From: Montifringilla adamsi
Lineage: Eukaryota > Chordata > Aves > Passeriformes > Passeridae
Direction of reading: 5' to 3'
Assembly (NCBI GenBank): GCA_017590115.1
Contig: JAGGNK010008337.1
Coordinates: 7,369,609 to 7,433,608 of the forward strand
Length of the DNA: 64,000 nt
Part shown: piece by piece, positions 49,176 through 61,326 of the stretch
Layout of the letters: the number at the start of each line of letters is the position of its first letter
Position numbering within the stretch: position 1 is the stretch's first letter
The notes under the pieces: generated by a model
The model's database searches: none
What the model was told of the DNA's origin: nothing
What the model saw: the letters and a program-made list of their open reading frames with translations, nothing else
Translations under genes and position numbers: made by a program

Positions 49176-52100
49176 GTAGGGGCCGCGGAGGGGAGGCGGC
49201 GGGGCGGGAGCCCCGGGGCTGCGGCCGGGACCGGGCTCTGCCCTCCGGGCTCTGCCCGCCCGGCCCGGGGCAGGTGCGGGGGTGGCGGCGGCCCCGGCGC
49301 CCCCCGCCGGGCTGCTGCGCTCGCCGGGGAAGGGGCTGGATGAGGTGGGGTGCGATGGGGCTTTATCCCTTCTCCGCTCTCCGTGTGCGCTTCCAAACAC
49401 GCATTCCTGCAGCTCTTTATACCGTCTCTGACTTCTTTCATTCCCTTCACGCTCTGTGAGAAAGCACCGGGCTGCTGGCGGCTCATTTCTCCTAGTGACT
49501 GGTTGGGGTGGGTAGTCTATTGTGTCTCATATGTGCGTTTATTTTTGCTTATAGGGTTTAAGCCTACAAGTGTAGGAGGTGGTGAGCCTGCTGCTCCAAG
49601 AATCCTCCCCTGTCTAGAAATGTGGGTCAAAAAAGGAGATGTAAAAAAGAAACCCAAAAACCAAAACAAAAAAACCCAAACCAAAAAAACCTGCCTGCTT
49701 CTTCCAGTCTTAGTGGATGTGTAATTAATAACATATAGTATTTGCACCTCTGAACTTGATAATGCCAAAAAACCCTGCAGCTGTCAGCGAGGAGATCAAT
49801 GTATATCAATATTTAACTGCCTGCATAAGGAGCCTGATTGTAAACTATGTCATATTATGATAAGCTGTCTTACTGAACCTCTTATGAGTTTGTAAATGGA
49901 ATAATAGTGAGGGAATTAATGCTTAGCTTATGTAACCCTCAGTAAACGTGCATGCACTGTACCATTCCTATTTTAAGAACTCGATTAGTCTAAACTGGAT
50001 AATATTACAAGTGTATTTCTGCAGGAAATTGGACTGCCTGTGTCCTGGATCAGTAACCTGAAGTGTTGCATCCTGACTGTAACTATAAACCGAAAGCTCT
50101 TCAAGCAGAAAATCTGTTCTCATTTATAATGCTCCAAGCACACCAGTTCCTAAATATTTCTAGAGTGTGCTGTCAGTCCCCTGAGGACTTCAGCTTCTTC
50201 TGTGAGAGTAGGTAGTGGATCTGTAAAAAAGATGTGGTACTTGAGAACCACAGAATATCCTGAGTTAGGAGTGAGCCACGAGGATCACAAAAGTCCAGCT
50301 CCTGGCCCTGCAGAGGACATGCCCAAGATCACAGGTGGTACTTGCAGTTTGACCACTGGGAAGGGAAGTAAATCACATGGTGTTTGGATGTGCCACGTTT
50401 CAGGCTCAGAATTGCAACGCCAGGCACAGCCCGTGGCTGCAGCTTTCCCCTTGCGTATCATGAGTGGTAGTGCCTCTGGGAGCTCTCGCAAGTCCACAGA
50501 AGGCTTTTTCTTTCTCCAGCTCTAAGTGTTTGTAATGCTCTGTTGGCAGTGAAAGTGAGAGTAGGAAAGGTGAGGATGTCAGGACTAAACCAGCTATTTA
50601 ACTCTCACTGGCACTTAGGAAGTAATATGGGACACACCTCCAAGTTCCTTTTTCTAGAAGGGGACTGCCCCTTTCCGAATTTTCAGCAATATGCAAAACC
50701 AGACTTGATAAATACCAACTTTGAAACATATGTAGAACAATACTGAGCATAAAATGAAGGAAACTATTCGTTTGGTCTTTCCGTACTTTGAGTTTTTGAG
50801 TCAATGGCAGCCAAGAAGATTAATCTCCATCAAATTCCTAACAGTTCCCTTAAGCACATCAGAAGGCATTATGAGCATTCTTCTGAGAAGAAAGTAGCCT
50901 TTTGTTAACCAGCAGTAATGTAAAGAACCAAAGCCTTCTGGTTTGAGCCCATAAGCTTGATCGGCTGGGTCTTTCAGGTGGCTGTTCAGAGCTGAAGGTG
51001 TTCTTTGGCAGTTCACTGAGAGGCAGACTCTGAATGTTCTTCATAGCTCCAGGTGCTTTTGTCAGAGAATTAAGGTAGCTTTTAAAAACAGTAGTGCCCA
51101 GGCATAAATTCAGAATGAAACTTCATTACTTTGGGATTTTTAAAGGTGGTGGGTAGCCTTTGGCAAGACCTGCGTGTTCCTGCTCTAAGAGCTGCCTTGC
51201 ACAAGCAGTAAATTTTTGTTTTCTGTGAGGACTGACTTGAGCTGCTTATCAAAGATAAATGAGTGTATCTTATAATAAGTAGTATTGTGCTAAAGATACA
51301 TTGCAGGAGCACATTAATTGAATGACAGATATGAAATTGCTCAGGTCTCATGCATATTAGAAACATGCCCAAAAGCAGCCTCATTATCCCTTAGAATGTG
51401 GGATTCCATGGGATAAAGCATCTTGAGGAAGGCAGGAAAACCCAGGACATCGATTGACCTAAACAAAGTTTGATCATACATGTTTAGACAAAAAAATGTG
51501 GATTCCCTAAACCAATAATTTTGATGCATTTTCTGGATCCCATCATGGAAGGAATGTCTTATTTTGGATCACCTTAGCTCAGTGAGCCATAAAAAAAAAA
51601 AAAAAAAAAAAGTCTCTGAATTGAACTGGGTTAGGATCTACAGTGTATACAAAACAACAGACTGAGGAGTTGGCTGGGTGGGAGGACATAGAGCACCAGA
51701 ATGTTTTCAGATTGAAATGGAGATAGGAATGTGCATTGTTTATGTAGAGCATAATGAGGAGCATAATCTCAGGCATAAGATCCAGAAGTCTTTTTTTCTG
51801 TCCCCAAAGGATGAGGTAAAGAACATTTCCTGCTTGTGATGATTGCCATCAGACAAGGCAAGGCCGTGGGCCCCTCATTGTGCAAAAAGCACTTGCTTTC
51901 CTGAGCATAATGCTTTCTGTATTCCTGGGGTTACTGTGTGTGAAAGCATAAATGAAGCTCCTACAGGTTAAGCAGTGAAGTAGATCCAAGGAGCAGAGAC
52001 TAAACAATAGGTATTCAGAGAGCAGTCATGTCTGAAATGGGGGAAATCTTGAGCCCTCAAACTTTTGTTCAGACAAAGTGAATGAGAGGAAAAGCAGCAG

Positions 52101-55100
52101 CATTTTGCTTTCAGCCCTTCTGAGTATTTACTTCATCTACTTCCTCAGATGATCCCCATGAGAGATGCACAGAAAACCCCGAGGATGCCAATGTCTGAAG
52201 CTGTACTGTGCATGCTGACAGGGAAGCTCACTATCTTGCAGCTTTTGAAGGCTCCTTTTACAGGGATGTTTTCAGTGACTTGCAGAGGCTTTGAAATTTT
52301 TACTTCAGTGTGATATGAAATTCTTAAATTCCAGTTTCTTTTTCAATCACATGTCTGAGCTTGGAAGGGCACTTCCATTCAGGCTATTACTACAACAAGC
52401 ATGATTAAAATTACACAGTCTACAACCTCCTTCTGTGAACACTCTGAGAAGGTTATCTTGGATTCTGCCACAAGTCAGAATTACTTAGATTCTGCAGCAA
52501 ACTTGTGCTTATTTCCTGCACAGCACAAGTAAGGACTGATAGCCTTTGGACAGCATGGCCTTAATATTCCCAGTTGCAGCCAGTCTATATTTACAGGCAT
52601 TTCTCTTTTAAGGTTTCTTGATGAAGTTGTAAGCATTTTGCCACTTACTTAACCCTAAAAAAGGCATTTTATGGACCATGGTGTCAGTGTACCGTCTAAG
52701 AAAAATAACATACGTTGAATGTAAATACTCTATGATGTTTTGTATTTGTTGTGGAGTTGGTTATCTGGTAGTGAAGCTTGGAAGAAATAAAACATGTTTT
52801 TTAAGGAAATTAGTAGATTGTGTCAGTTTGTTTACAAATGAAGTAGAAAATTAGTTTATAGGATCATAGAAAGCTTTTATGTGATATTTTATCACATAAA
52901 AGCACATGAAGAAGCAACCTCTCCTTCTGCTTTTTACATGGGTTTGGAATACCTTTCTAACCCTGAAACTTTAACACAGGGTCTGGTTGGACTTGACCTT
53001 TGAGGAAACGCAGCCTCTTTCAGCTCTGTGACTAAAATAAGAAAACATTCACCAAAATTGCAAATACAAGGATGAGGAAATTCAATTTATGATCTGTTAG
53101 AATACGTAATATCAAACTGTCTTGGATGGCTATGGACACCTAAAAGTGTAGTGATGCTACTGTGCAGTCTAGAAGAGATATATTGTTCCTATAAATCCAG
53201 GTGCTCTGTGGTTAAGTGATGAACTAGCTGAGAATTATGAAATGATTGGTAACATAAGTTGCAAACAAACACTTTTGATTTCTGGTGGTCCCGGAGTTTG
53301 TGTTCTGGACAGATTATTGACTAAATATGGGTAATGTCGAGAAACTGGAGCAAATAATCTTTCCTGCTGTGTAGGGCAAGCAGAGGAGGGAGGTTAAAGC
53401 CCCAGCGCGGTTCGCGTGGTGGCTGCAGCTCCTGGGGGCCTGTCTGCCGGCAGATGTCACTGTGCTCGAGGTTCAAACCCGCTCTGCCGCCTCCGAGCGC
53501 GGAGCTGAGCGTGGCTGGAGATGTTTTCCTCTGGTGCCCGGTGACTGCAGAGCTGACGCAGCCCTGTGCAGCTCCCAGTTCTTGCTTCAGAGATTCGGTG
53601 CCTTTAGAGCTGCGAGGAAGCTGCAAAGCCTTGACTCAAAAACGATTTAAATCCGCTATGAGCTCAGGGAAGAAAGAACAATTTCCTCCTTCCTGTAGGA
53701 AGGGCCAGCATTTTTCCTTATACACAGGAGACGATTTAACTGGATCACTGAATGTGGGGCAGAGTGTGCTGAGACTCTCCCTCTGCCGTTTGTCTGTCTG
53801 ATCCTTCTTTGTTAACCAGAAAAATGTAATACCGAGGAGCACAGAAAGATCCACAGTCACTGCTTAATGGCCTGTCCATACAGACCTGTCTGAAAGTGGT
53901 CAGTTCTCACAGAACCTGGCACACAAAGCAGAACTTCTTTCTTTTTATGCAGAAGGCATTACGCAAAGTAATTGCAGGTTTTTCTGGGAGAGGTGAGAAT
54001 CTTCTTCCTCAAGGTATAAACTTACATAGACTTTAAAGTTATGAAAGGGTAAGTGTTTATTAAAAAATAGAAAGCCTATTTATTGGTAAGTGGGGTCACA
54101 GTGGGAACTGTGGACTTCAGTACCTAAAAAATCCCAACAAAAGCAAAGCTATTTTAAAGAACAGTTGGGTCACTAAGCTCTTGTATCTTCAGAATTGAAT
54201 AGCAATTGCTTTAAACTTTTGTATGAGTTGGCTTTGTAACTGGTAACTTTGTGAGGGTTTAACTTTAGCAGTTTATTATATCTTCTGCAGCTCTTCATGT
54301 CCCTTCTTCCTAAATCTGTGGGGCAAAAAACCCCCGAGACTACTGGTGTCCAACAACAAATAAAGGAATCTTTTAAACAGAGGAGAAGATACTTTCTTAT
54401 ACAAAAAGGAGAACTTGTTCTATGTGCAATGTTTTCCATGTGTTTTTAAATTTAATTGTGGTTGAGTTTAAAAGCTTAAGCCTTAAACACTGGAAGAAAA
54501 CCACAGTGATTTCTTGTCTTTAAAGGTTTCTATTTTTGAGACTACAAAATATTAATTTCATCTACCAGAATCACACTGGAGACTATGCTGAAAGCCAGGC
54601 ATGGGCATTTGCAACTTCCATTAAATTCAGAGGAAATTGTATTTGCTTCTAATAGGTGGCAGTCAGCCTACTGTCTCTTGTTAGGCAAAATCAACAGATT
54701 TATTTGTGATCTGTGTGAAACATAGCTGCTCCTTTTTGGAGTACTGTGATCTTTGGTGGAGATGGGAATGCCGTAATCTCAACTGCACTTTTTGTTTGTT
54801 GAAATGGAGCAAGTAGGGATAAGATAATAGTAAAAGTGAGTTGTGGCCTTAATTGAGCCTTAAGATTTCTTTTTACTTAAATACAGGTTTGTAAGCGAAT
54901 GGACTTGGTTTGCCAGAGAATGTTAAATCAGGGATTTCTGAAAGTGGAAAGATACCACAACTTGTGTCAAAAGCAAGTTAAAGCTCAACTTCCAAGGTAT
55001 GTACCAGTTAAAACTGGAATTAAGTTTAAATGTGTTAGATTCATTTAAGCAGATTATTGAACAGGAATTCCTTTCTGGTGAATTCTCTTAATATCTTGAA

Positions 55101-58100
55101 AATTTCAGTGACATTTGCCTTTATTTAATTTTTTTTTCCTAAAAGCACCTTGAACCTAAGATTTAATTACAGAATAGTGTGAGAAGTGTGTCTGGTATTT
55201 CAAACAGAGAACTCTGGGTTCTGTATTACTCAACTCTACTGACAAATCAAAGGAGGATTCCTGGGAATTAATAAATGCCATTCCTTTTCAAGAACAACTG
55301 CCTTCACTGATTATTTATCAAATATTCTGCTTCTTAAAAAGGACAAGGTTTGTCACTGGCAAGGATTAAATGGGAACAAGGAAGAGGGATTTGACATGTG
55401 AGCATTACTGGGAACTGATTTCTCACTAAAGCAATGTCTTTCTTCCTCTTCCCAGTGAATAAGTGCAGCTGCTGCTGTGTCCTATCAGATTTCCCAGTCA
55501 GAGTGAAGAAACTAAATGCTACTTAGCATAGAGATCCTTTATCAAAAAGTGTTTCTATCTCAACCAAAACTTCTTAGTAGTTCTTCACTATGTAAACTTC
55601 ACTACTAATTATTATTTCAATTGCATTGAAGTACTGACCATACGAGTGAGTGGGATAAATATATTCACTCTGACTCAGTGGCTGCTGCTAGTTACTACTG
55701 CAGCCTTGTTCTTAAATAGTCCTCAATTACATACAAAATTTATGGAGCACATAAGGTATAGTAATTACTTAGAGAACAAGAAAGAACTAAGAAAGTTTAG
55801 TATGCTGTTCCTAGCTGGGTCTCAGTCAGTATCTATTATTTCTGTGAAGACAAATGTTAGTGGTTACAGGGTTTTAAGGGTGAAATTAACTTGACAAATG
55901 TTACAGTTGGATTTTTTTGTTAAATCAGTGTCACCTTGTGGTCTGTTTTCCAGACGGGAGTCAGAAAGGAGAAACCATTCATTAGCTCGTCATGCAGACA
56001 TCCTTGCTGCTGTGGAAACGAGACTCTCGCTCCTAAATATGACTTTCATGAAGTATGTGGATTCCAATCTCTGTTGCTTCATACCTGGAAAGGTAAAATG
56101 CAGACTATATTATGTGAATATGTATCTGTGTTTAAAATATAGGATTGTGTACCTTAACCTGGCACAGCTGGGGAAGGTTGATATTGTGTGTGTGTGTGTA
56201 TATATATATATATGTATTTATATATTTTTTTAACATATATATACACACTTGCAAATAAATCTACAAGCCAATACTCTTGTTTTATCAGGCAGTCTGAAAT
56301 GAATAAACCAGGCTGTATTTAAATATTAATTATTTTAAATTAGATTTCTATTTGCCCTTAGAGTCTCTCTTGATTCTGATGTTTGACTTGTGGTATATTC
56401 ATCTTCTACAACCTTTTAGAAAAACACATGTGATCAGGCCATCTGAAGAGGTAGTAATTTAGATTACACATAACACTAGTTACTCAGTCAGTCATGGTTT
56501 TAGGCACCTTCTTAAGGGTTTGAGTACTTCAGGTTAATTGAATTAAGGTATTTAGCATGTCAAAACACTGTTCAGTATTACAGTGGATGGTATATTTTTG
56601 TACAGTAGGTGGAATTAATTTTAAATGTAAAGTGTGTTAAATGGGAACATCATTGAACGGTTCTGGCGTTTTAGAATACCAGCCCAGCATTAAATATAAA
56701 TTATGCAGGCAAGATGTACATTGGAGATATCGATGTTTTGTAAGCTGTGAAATCACCAGTGCACAGGGGAATTGACAAAATCGTGCTCAGAGGAAGACTG
56801 CTACAGCTCAGGGATTAAATGAGATCAGTGAACATTATCCTAATGCTCCATTCATTGATCTTCCCATGTAAGCTTTGGATATGTTGATGTTACTTTTTTG
56901 TGGGCAGAGAACTGAATTGCAGTGAGATGAATGAAAAAGTTATCTCTTGGATTCTGGGGAAGCATGCAGGCACTTATGCATACAGTGGTAGGCTAAACTG
57001 TGGGCATGGAATGTATTCTTTTCTTGAAGAAGTAACTATTTCTGTTACTCTTGTTGACTTGATATTTAATTCATTTTAAATTATATACTTGTATGACTTT
57101 ACATTATACTTTTATATACCATGTATTTAAAAAAAATTAATACAATGAAGTCAAATTAACTTAAGTCCCTGATACTTACATGGTAAATGGGATACTTTTA
57201 AAAAAATGTTGCTTTACTGTTCTGAAGAGTAGAGGGAAAGGCAGTATTCATCCTAGACCAGGGGTGTGCAGGAGTTGGGCAGATGAGCTTGCTTTTCCTT
57301 GTGGGCACCAACTTGTAAGCACCTTTAATTTTATTTTGATACAACTGCTAAAAAGTTGTTGGTGGTTTTTTTTTAATTATTTACTTGGTGTGTGAGTTTG
57401 CTAGCACTGCTGCACTCTCAGCACAGTTACCAGTTCACCCATTAATTAATATTTTGGTCAATCAGATTCAAGGCTTAGTGTTCACTTACAGTCTGTGGTT
57501 TCCCTCCCACCTGCTTTGCTTTCCTCGGGAAATTTCACCATAGAACTGTCAGGAAGTGAATTTGTGTTAGAATATGCAAATCCTGGTTTGAGGTTCAGCA
57601 TTCTGTGTGATAGCAGAACACTGATGCAAGGTTTTATATTGAGGATGTTGTTGCTAATAGGATATAAAGTGGATGAAATTAGAGCAGTCATTTATTGTTT
57701 GATGAGAAACTTAGGTCTTGTCTAGCTTTTGGGACTTTTTAGCTAAGCTTTCTTTATCAGAACAGAAGGTGCTCTGTATTACAAGGTGTGTTCTTCACAC
57801 ACCTTATTATGTGTGTTCTTCAAGCATTCTTAATCCTGTGCAAAATACCTGTATAGCTTTGGCTAAGAAACCAGCACTCCTATCTTGACCTGCCTCAGAT
57901 TTTAATTCATAAATTAGCAAGACTCCCTTCATCTCTCTGTATCTGTCCTAACTCAAGGGCTTTGTTTTCCACACCTGTCAAGAGAGTTTTGTTCTCTGTC
58001 AATAGTGAATTGATGTTTTGTAAATGAATATATTTTGGACTTAATCTGAATTTGCAATATTTTGTGTGTATGGAAATGGACTCAAGTAAATATTTACAGC

Positions 58101-60985
58101 TCTTCAGGCTGACATAATGCTAATTCTTGCTACTCCAATTCTGTTTCATGACTGGCAGGGGTAGTGACTACTCTGCTTTAGGGCTTCTTGCTTCAGGTTT
58201 TCCTGAAGGAAATGATCATGCTCTGCTGAGTAGAGATGATGTAACTTGCAAGCCAGCTATGGCTGTACTTCACATTTTACCTAATGAGCATTATTTAATA
58301 ACTTTGAAGAGAGCTGTTGTGATAGATTAAATGAATAGCTTCTCTGATACATCATGAGCAACACTTCAAAAAGCTGATCTGGAACTAAAACACACAGTGG
58401 TGTGCAACTGTTATGTGGTAAAAAACCCCTAAATATGCCAGAATTCCTAGAACAAACTGAAATAATCTTGCCTTTATCAGAAAATCCTAATTCTTCTTAA
58501 ATGTTTTAGGTAATAGATGAAATTTATCGAGTGCTAAGATATGTAAACTCCACAAGAGCTCCTCAGAGAGCTCATGAAGTTCTTCAAGAACTAAGGGACA
58601 TTTCCTCCATGGCTATGGAATATTTTGATGAGAAGATTGTTCCAATACTGAAAAGAAAGATGCCTGGGTCAGATGTATCGGGACGTCTAATAGGAACTGC
58701 CCCAGGTATTAATTCCAACATATAGTTAAGTTTTATTTAGTTGTTCTTTAAAAAAATCACAGCACTGTATGTTTTCTATGCTCCCTCCCTTAAATGGGAG
58801 CTTTATTACATAAATATTGATGATACTTGTTTCTTAAGAATGCTAACTGAAATTCGTTTGCTTTGAAATTTAAGGAGCCTTTGTACTACTAAAAGAACAG
58901 TCACTTGAATGTATGTTAGAATTATGCATAGTGTGTATTCGTTAAACAAATGCTTTTGTGCCACCAATGAATGAGACTTTATTGCTGCATTTGGTTGAAA
59001 TTTGGCACATGAGATGACAACTCGATGCCTTTTATTTTTAGGACAAGCTGCAAATGAATTTGACTAAGCTGTGGTAGTACATAGAAGGCTGGAATGGGCT
59101 TTTTTTACTTTACTGGGTGTACTATTTTATGCACTAACAAGCAAAATAGTTACAGGTAATAATGAAAAGGAAATTAAAATAACAGTCTATAAATAAGCCA
59201 TTAAACTGGTCCTTCGAATACTCTGTCAGACTTTCCAGAACTTTTGTGAATCAAACTATAAGGTAGTTGCCTCTTGGCTGAAGTTATCCTAATGGTAAAA
59301 GATTGGTAAAATTGTAGAATTTTTCATATACAGGATGTGTTCACATTTTAGGAACTGTGAAATTTAACTCTCTAGAAGGATAACTTAGTAAAAACTGGGG
59401 GGGAAAAAATATATCTTAAGTAAAAACAATAGGACTAACTGCAGATGCTTTTGTTTCTTGTATGTCCTGTCCATCTTTTTAGCCATAAGTGTGTATGCCA
59501 CCTTTAGTATATCCTGCTAGTTGTATTTGAATTTTTATAATGATTTACCTTTTTAAAATTTATATACGGGTTTACATTTTTTTTTTTTTAATTATATGTG
59601 TTAGTATATAGAGCCTATGTATGTGTTAGTATAGAGCCTCTCAGCTGAGGAAGTATTGCCCAAACCCACAGTTGATATCAATCAACTTTTCAAGGCCAAG
59701 GCTTTGTGGTGCATAAAATGCCTCTCTCTTGTTGAGGGAAGGGCATAACCTCTCCAATAGCAACCCCTTAGTGTCCTGTAATGGTAGCTGTGCTGCCATC
59801 CTAATGGAAAAAAAGGAGGAAAAGGAGGATGACTGTTCCAGACTCTTCTGTCTGTAGAGCACTTAAAGTTGCACCTTAATTGCACAGCATTGCTAGAAGA
59901 CTATAATGACAGAAAACGTGATAGATACCTTTTATGGCAGAAAAAGTGAAAGAAATTATACAGTAGCTGTTAGTCTCCTTGATTTGCAGGAACTTTATTA
60001 GAATCAACAGTTCCAAGCTCAGATTCCAGTATGGTTTTAGTGCTTAGGAGGAGTGATTCTAAAGAAGCATGGAAAATAAATTCCTTTCTTCTAAAATGTA
60101 AGTTATACCGAAATACCTTGTTAAGTTCCAAACTACAATTTTTTAGAACTTTAGCTGCAGCTAAGACAGCAGAATTTTGCTGGTCTAATGAAATATATTT
60201 ATTCAGTCTTAACTATCCCGTATTAAGTAATTCAGAGATGTTTTGTGGGATTTTGTCTCAATATCTGTGACGCTAAGTCTAGATGACAACACAATAGTTC
60301 TACAGTTTTTGATGCAGCAAAAGGAGGGGGGCTTATATACAGAAAATAAATTAGGAACTTTTTTCCTGACTACTGAAAAGCTGTAAGTATTTTAAATTAA
60401 ACTGGTTGTGCTCTGAGGTTACTACATGTTCTTGTTAGACACTTAAGTGACTGTAAATGTGTTTGCCTGTTCACATAACTTGCCATGGGTATTCAGATTC
60501 ATGTGTGGGGAGTAGGGATAAACAAAATACAAACACTGGGACCATTTCTACTCGTAAGTTGCAGAGTATTAATCACAGTTCTCTCTGAAGTTCCAGGGCC
60601 TTCTGCAGCACTGACAACAATGCAGCTGTTCTCCAAGCAGAGCCCTTCCAGGCAGGAAGTCACCAAGCTGCAGCAGCAGGTGAAAGCCAACGGCACGGGC
60701 CTGACGGCGCTAAAGCGGGAGATCTCGGAGCTGCGCGTCAAAGTGCAGGAGCAGCAGAAGCAGCTCCAGGATCAAGACCAGAAACTGCTTGAGCAAACCC
60801 AAATCATTGGGGAACAGAACGCCCGCTTGGCCGAGCTGGAGCGCAAGCTGCGGGAGGTGATGGAGAGCACAGTAGGGAATTCTTCAGGTTCCGGCTCAAA
60901 TGAACAATCTCCCAGGAAAAGGAGGAAGGCGGTGGATTCCACAGACTGTCCTAGGAAATCTAAACGCCTTCGGAACAGAAAATAA
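48963..60985 (+). CDS. FBXO28: FBXO28, complete coding region, five exons
   Basis: Exons 48963-49175, 54887-54996, 55954-56092, 58510-58705 and 60591-60985 join in frame to 350 residues (human 368; the difference is mostly a shorter N-terminal low-complexity tail). All junctions are GT-AG. Order: a disordered acidic/Pro-rich N-terminus (1-46), an F-box at about 47-92 (LPIVAIESILSFLSYDE to LVCQRML), a conserved helical region (95-215), a long coiled coil (about 240-308, with QEQQKQLQDQDQKLLEQTQI), and a basic tail with KRRK and KSKRLRNRK, a likely bipartite nuclear signal. Known role: substrate receptor of an SCF (SKP1-CUL1) E3 ligase acting in the nucleus, reported to ubiquitinate MYC non-proteolytically and to be phosphorylated by CDK1/2 at human Ser344. 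The matching SPRK site is Ser326 here. Divergent neighbour of TP53BP2. Confidence 0.97.
50248..50333 (-). mobile_element. CR1 LINE 3' end fragment
   Basis: ACCACAGAATATCCTGAGTT..GTCCAGCTCCTGGCCCTGCAGAGGACA resembles the reverse complement of an avian CR1 3' end. Short and diverged. Confidence 0.65.
51591..51611 (+). repeat. A21 tract
   Basis: 21 consecutive A in FBXO28 intron 1. Confidence 0.9.
52873..52903. repeat. Perfect inverted repeat, 13-bp stem
   Basis: GCTTTTATGTGAT, a 5-nt spacer (ATTTT), then ATCACATAAAAGC. The arms are exact complements. Too short for a microRNA precursor. Confidence 0.9.
54887..54996 (+). CDS. FBXO28: FBXO28 coding exon 2 (residues 72-107)
   Basis: 110 nt, acceptor ..atacag, donor GTATGT. 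Encodes VCKRMDLVCQRMLNQGFL to QKQVKAQLP, completing the F-box. Identical to human as far as I can judge. It ends at phase 2, inside an Arg codon. Confidence 0.97.
55954..56092 (+). CDS. FBXO28: FBXO28 coding exon 3 (residues 108-154)
   Basis: 139 nt, acceptor ..tttccag, donor GTAAAA. Encodes RRESERRNHSLARHADIL to SNLCCFIPGK. Strongly conserved helical region after the F-box. It ends at phase 0. Confidence 0.97.
56185..56250 (+). repeat. Compound (TG)n(TA)n microsatellite
   Basis: About seven TG units run into about seven TA units, followed by a second TATA/CACA stretch, in FBXO28 intron 3. Confidence 0.88.
58510..58705 (+). CDS. FBXO28: FBXO28 coding exon 4 (residues 155-219)
   Basis: 196 nt, acceptor ..ttttag, donor GTATTA. 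Encodes VIDEIYRVLRYVNSTRAPQR to PGSDVSGRLIGTAP. It ends at phase 1. Reading through the donor gives only a few more residues and a stop, so intron retention would truncate the protein. Confidence 0.96.
60591..60985 (+). CDS. FBXO28: FBXO28 coding exon 5 (residues 220-350) and stop
   Basis: 395 nt from acceptor ..ctctgaag to TAA at 60983-60985. Encodes VPGPSAALTTMQLFSKQS, the coiled coil, the CDK-type site QSPRKRRK (Ser326) and the basic end KSKRLRNRK. It is noticeably more GC-rich than exons 2-4. Confidence 0.97.
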
Positions 60986-61320
60986 CTGGGGAGGAAATGG
61001 CGCCTTCAGAAGGATACACTGCTCTAGTAGCCCAAGCAGGCCTGCTTGTTCGGATACTGTGACCAGCTTCATGGTGTCACTTAGGCTGCTGGCTCTTCAA
61101 AACACCACTTAGACTTGAACAGTGATTTTCTTTCATTGACTTTTCTCCTGCTTTCTATATGGGTGGGCCTAATGCACAGAATCTTTAAGATTTGCAATAG
61201 CTACATACTAACCAGACCTGCTCTGTTATGTTTTGAAGGGTTAACCTTTTTTTTTTTTTGTGCAGATGTGTTTTGAAGTAAACTTATTTGTGTTTATGCA
61301 TATGTTCACATGAAATCTTA

Positions 61321-61326
61321 AATAAA
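61321..61326 (+). terminator. Proximal poly(A) signal candidate for FBXO28
   Basis: AATAAA 336 nt after the stop codon, giving a short 3' UTR if used. Confidence 0.5.

Larger units (their letters stand above)
48760..49340 (+). promoter_or_regulatory. FBXO28 CpG-island promoter region
   Basis: GC- and CpG-rich with no TATA box, enclosing coding exon 1 and the start of intron 1. A perfect YY1-type motif overlaps the start codon. Transcription runs rightward. Confidence 0.85.
49176..54886 (+). other. FBXO28 intron 1
   Basis: 5711 bp. It contains a CR1 end (50248-50333), an A21 tract, a perfect 13-bp-stem inverted repeat (52873-52903) and an isolated CpG-rich patch (53400-53620). The rest is unassigned. 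Confidence 0.8.
54997..60590 (+). other. FBXO28 introns 2-4 (with exons 3 and 4 inside the span)
   Basis: Introns of 957 bp (54997-55953), 2417 bp (56093-58509) and 1885 bp (58706-60590). AT-rich. Apart from a TG/TA microsatellite I recognise no repeats or extra exons. Confidence 0.8.

Noticed and set aside
48744..49400. 218-codon minus-strand frame over FBXO28 exon 1
   Set aside because: Antisense shadow in a CpG island; low-complexity Arg/Pro/Gly composition.
56185..56250. Possible Z-DNA or regulatory dinucleotide element
   Set aside because: An ordinary TG/TA microsatellite is sufficient explanation.
60485..60590. Upstream extension of the FBXO28 exon 5 frame
   Set aside because: A clear acceptor (..ctctgaag) and human homology place the exon start at 60591. 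The extension is intron.
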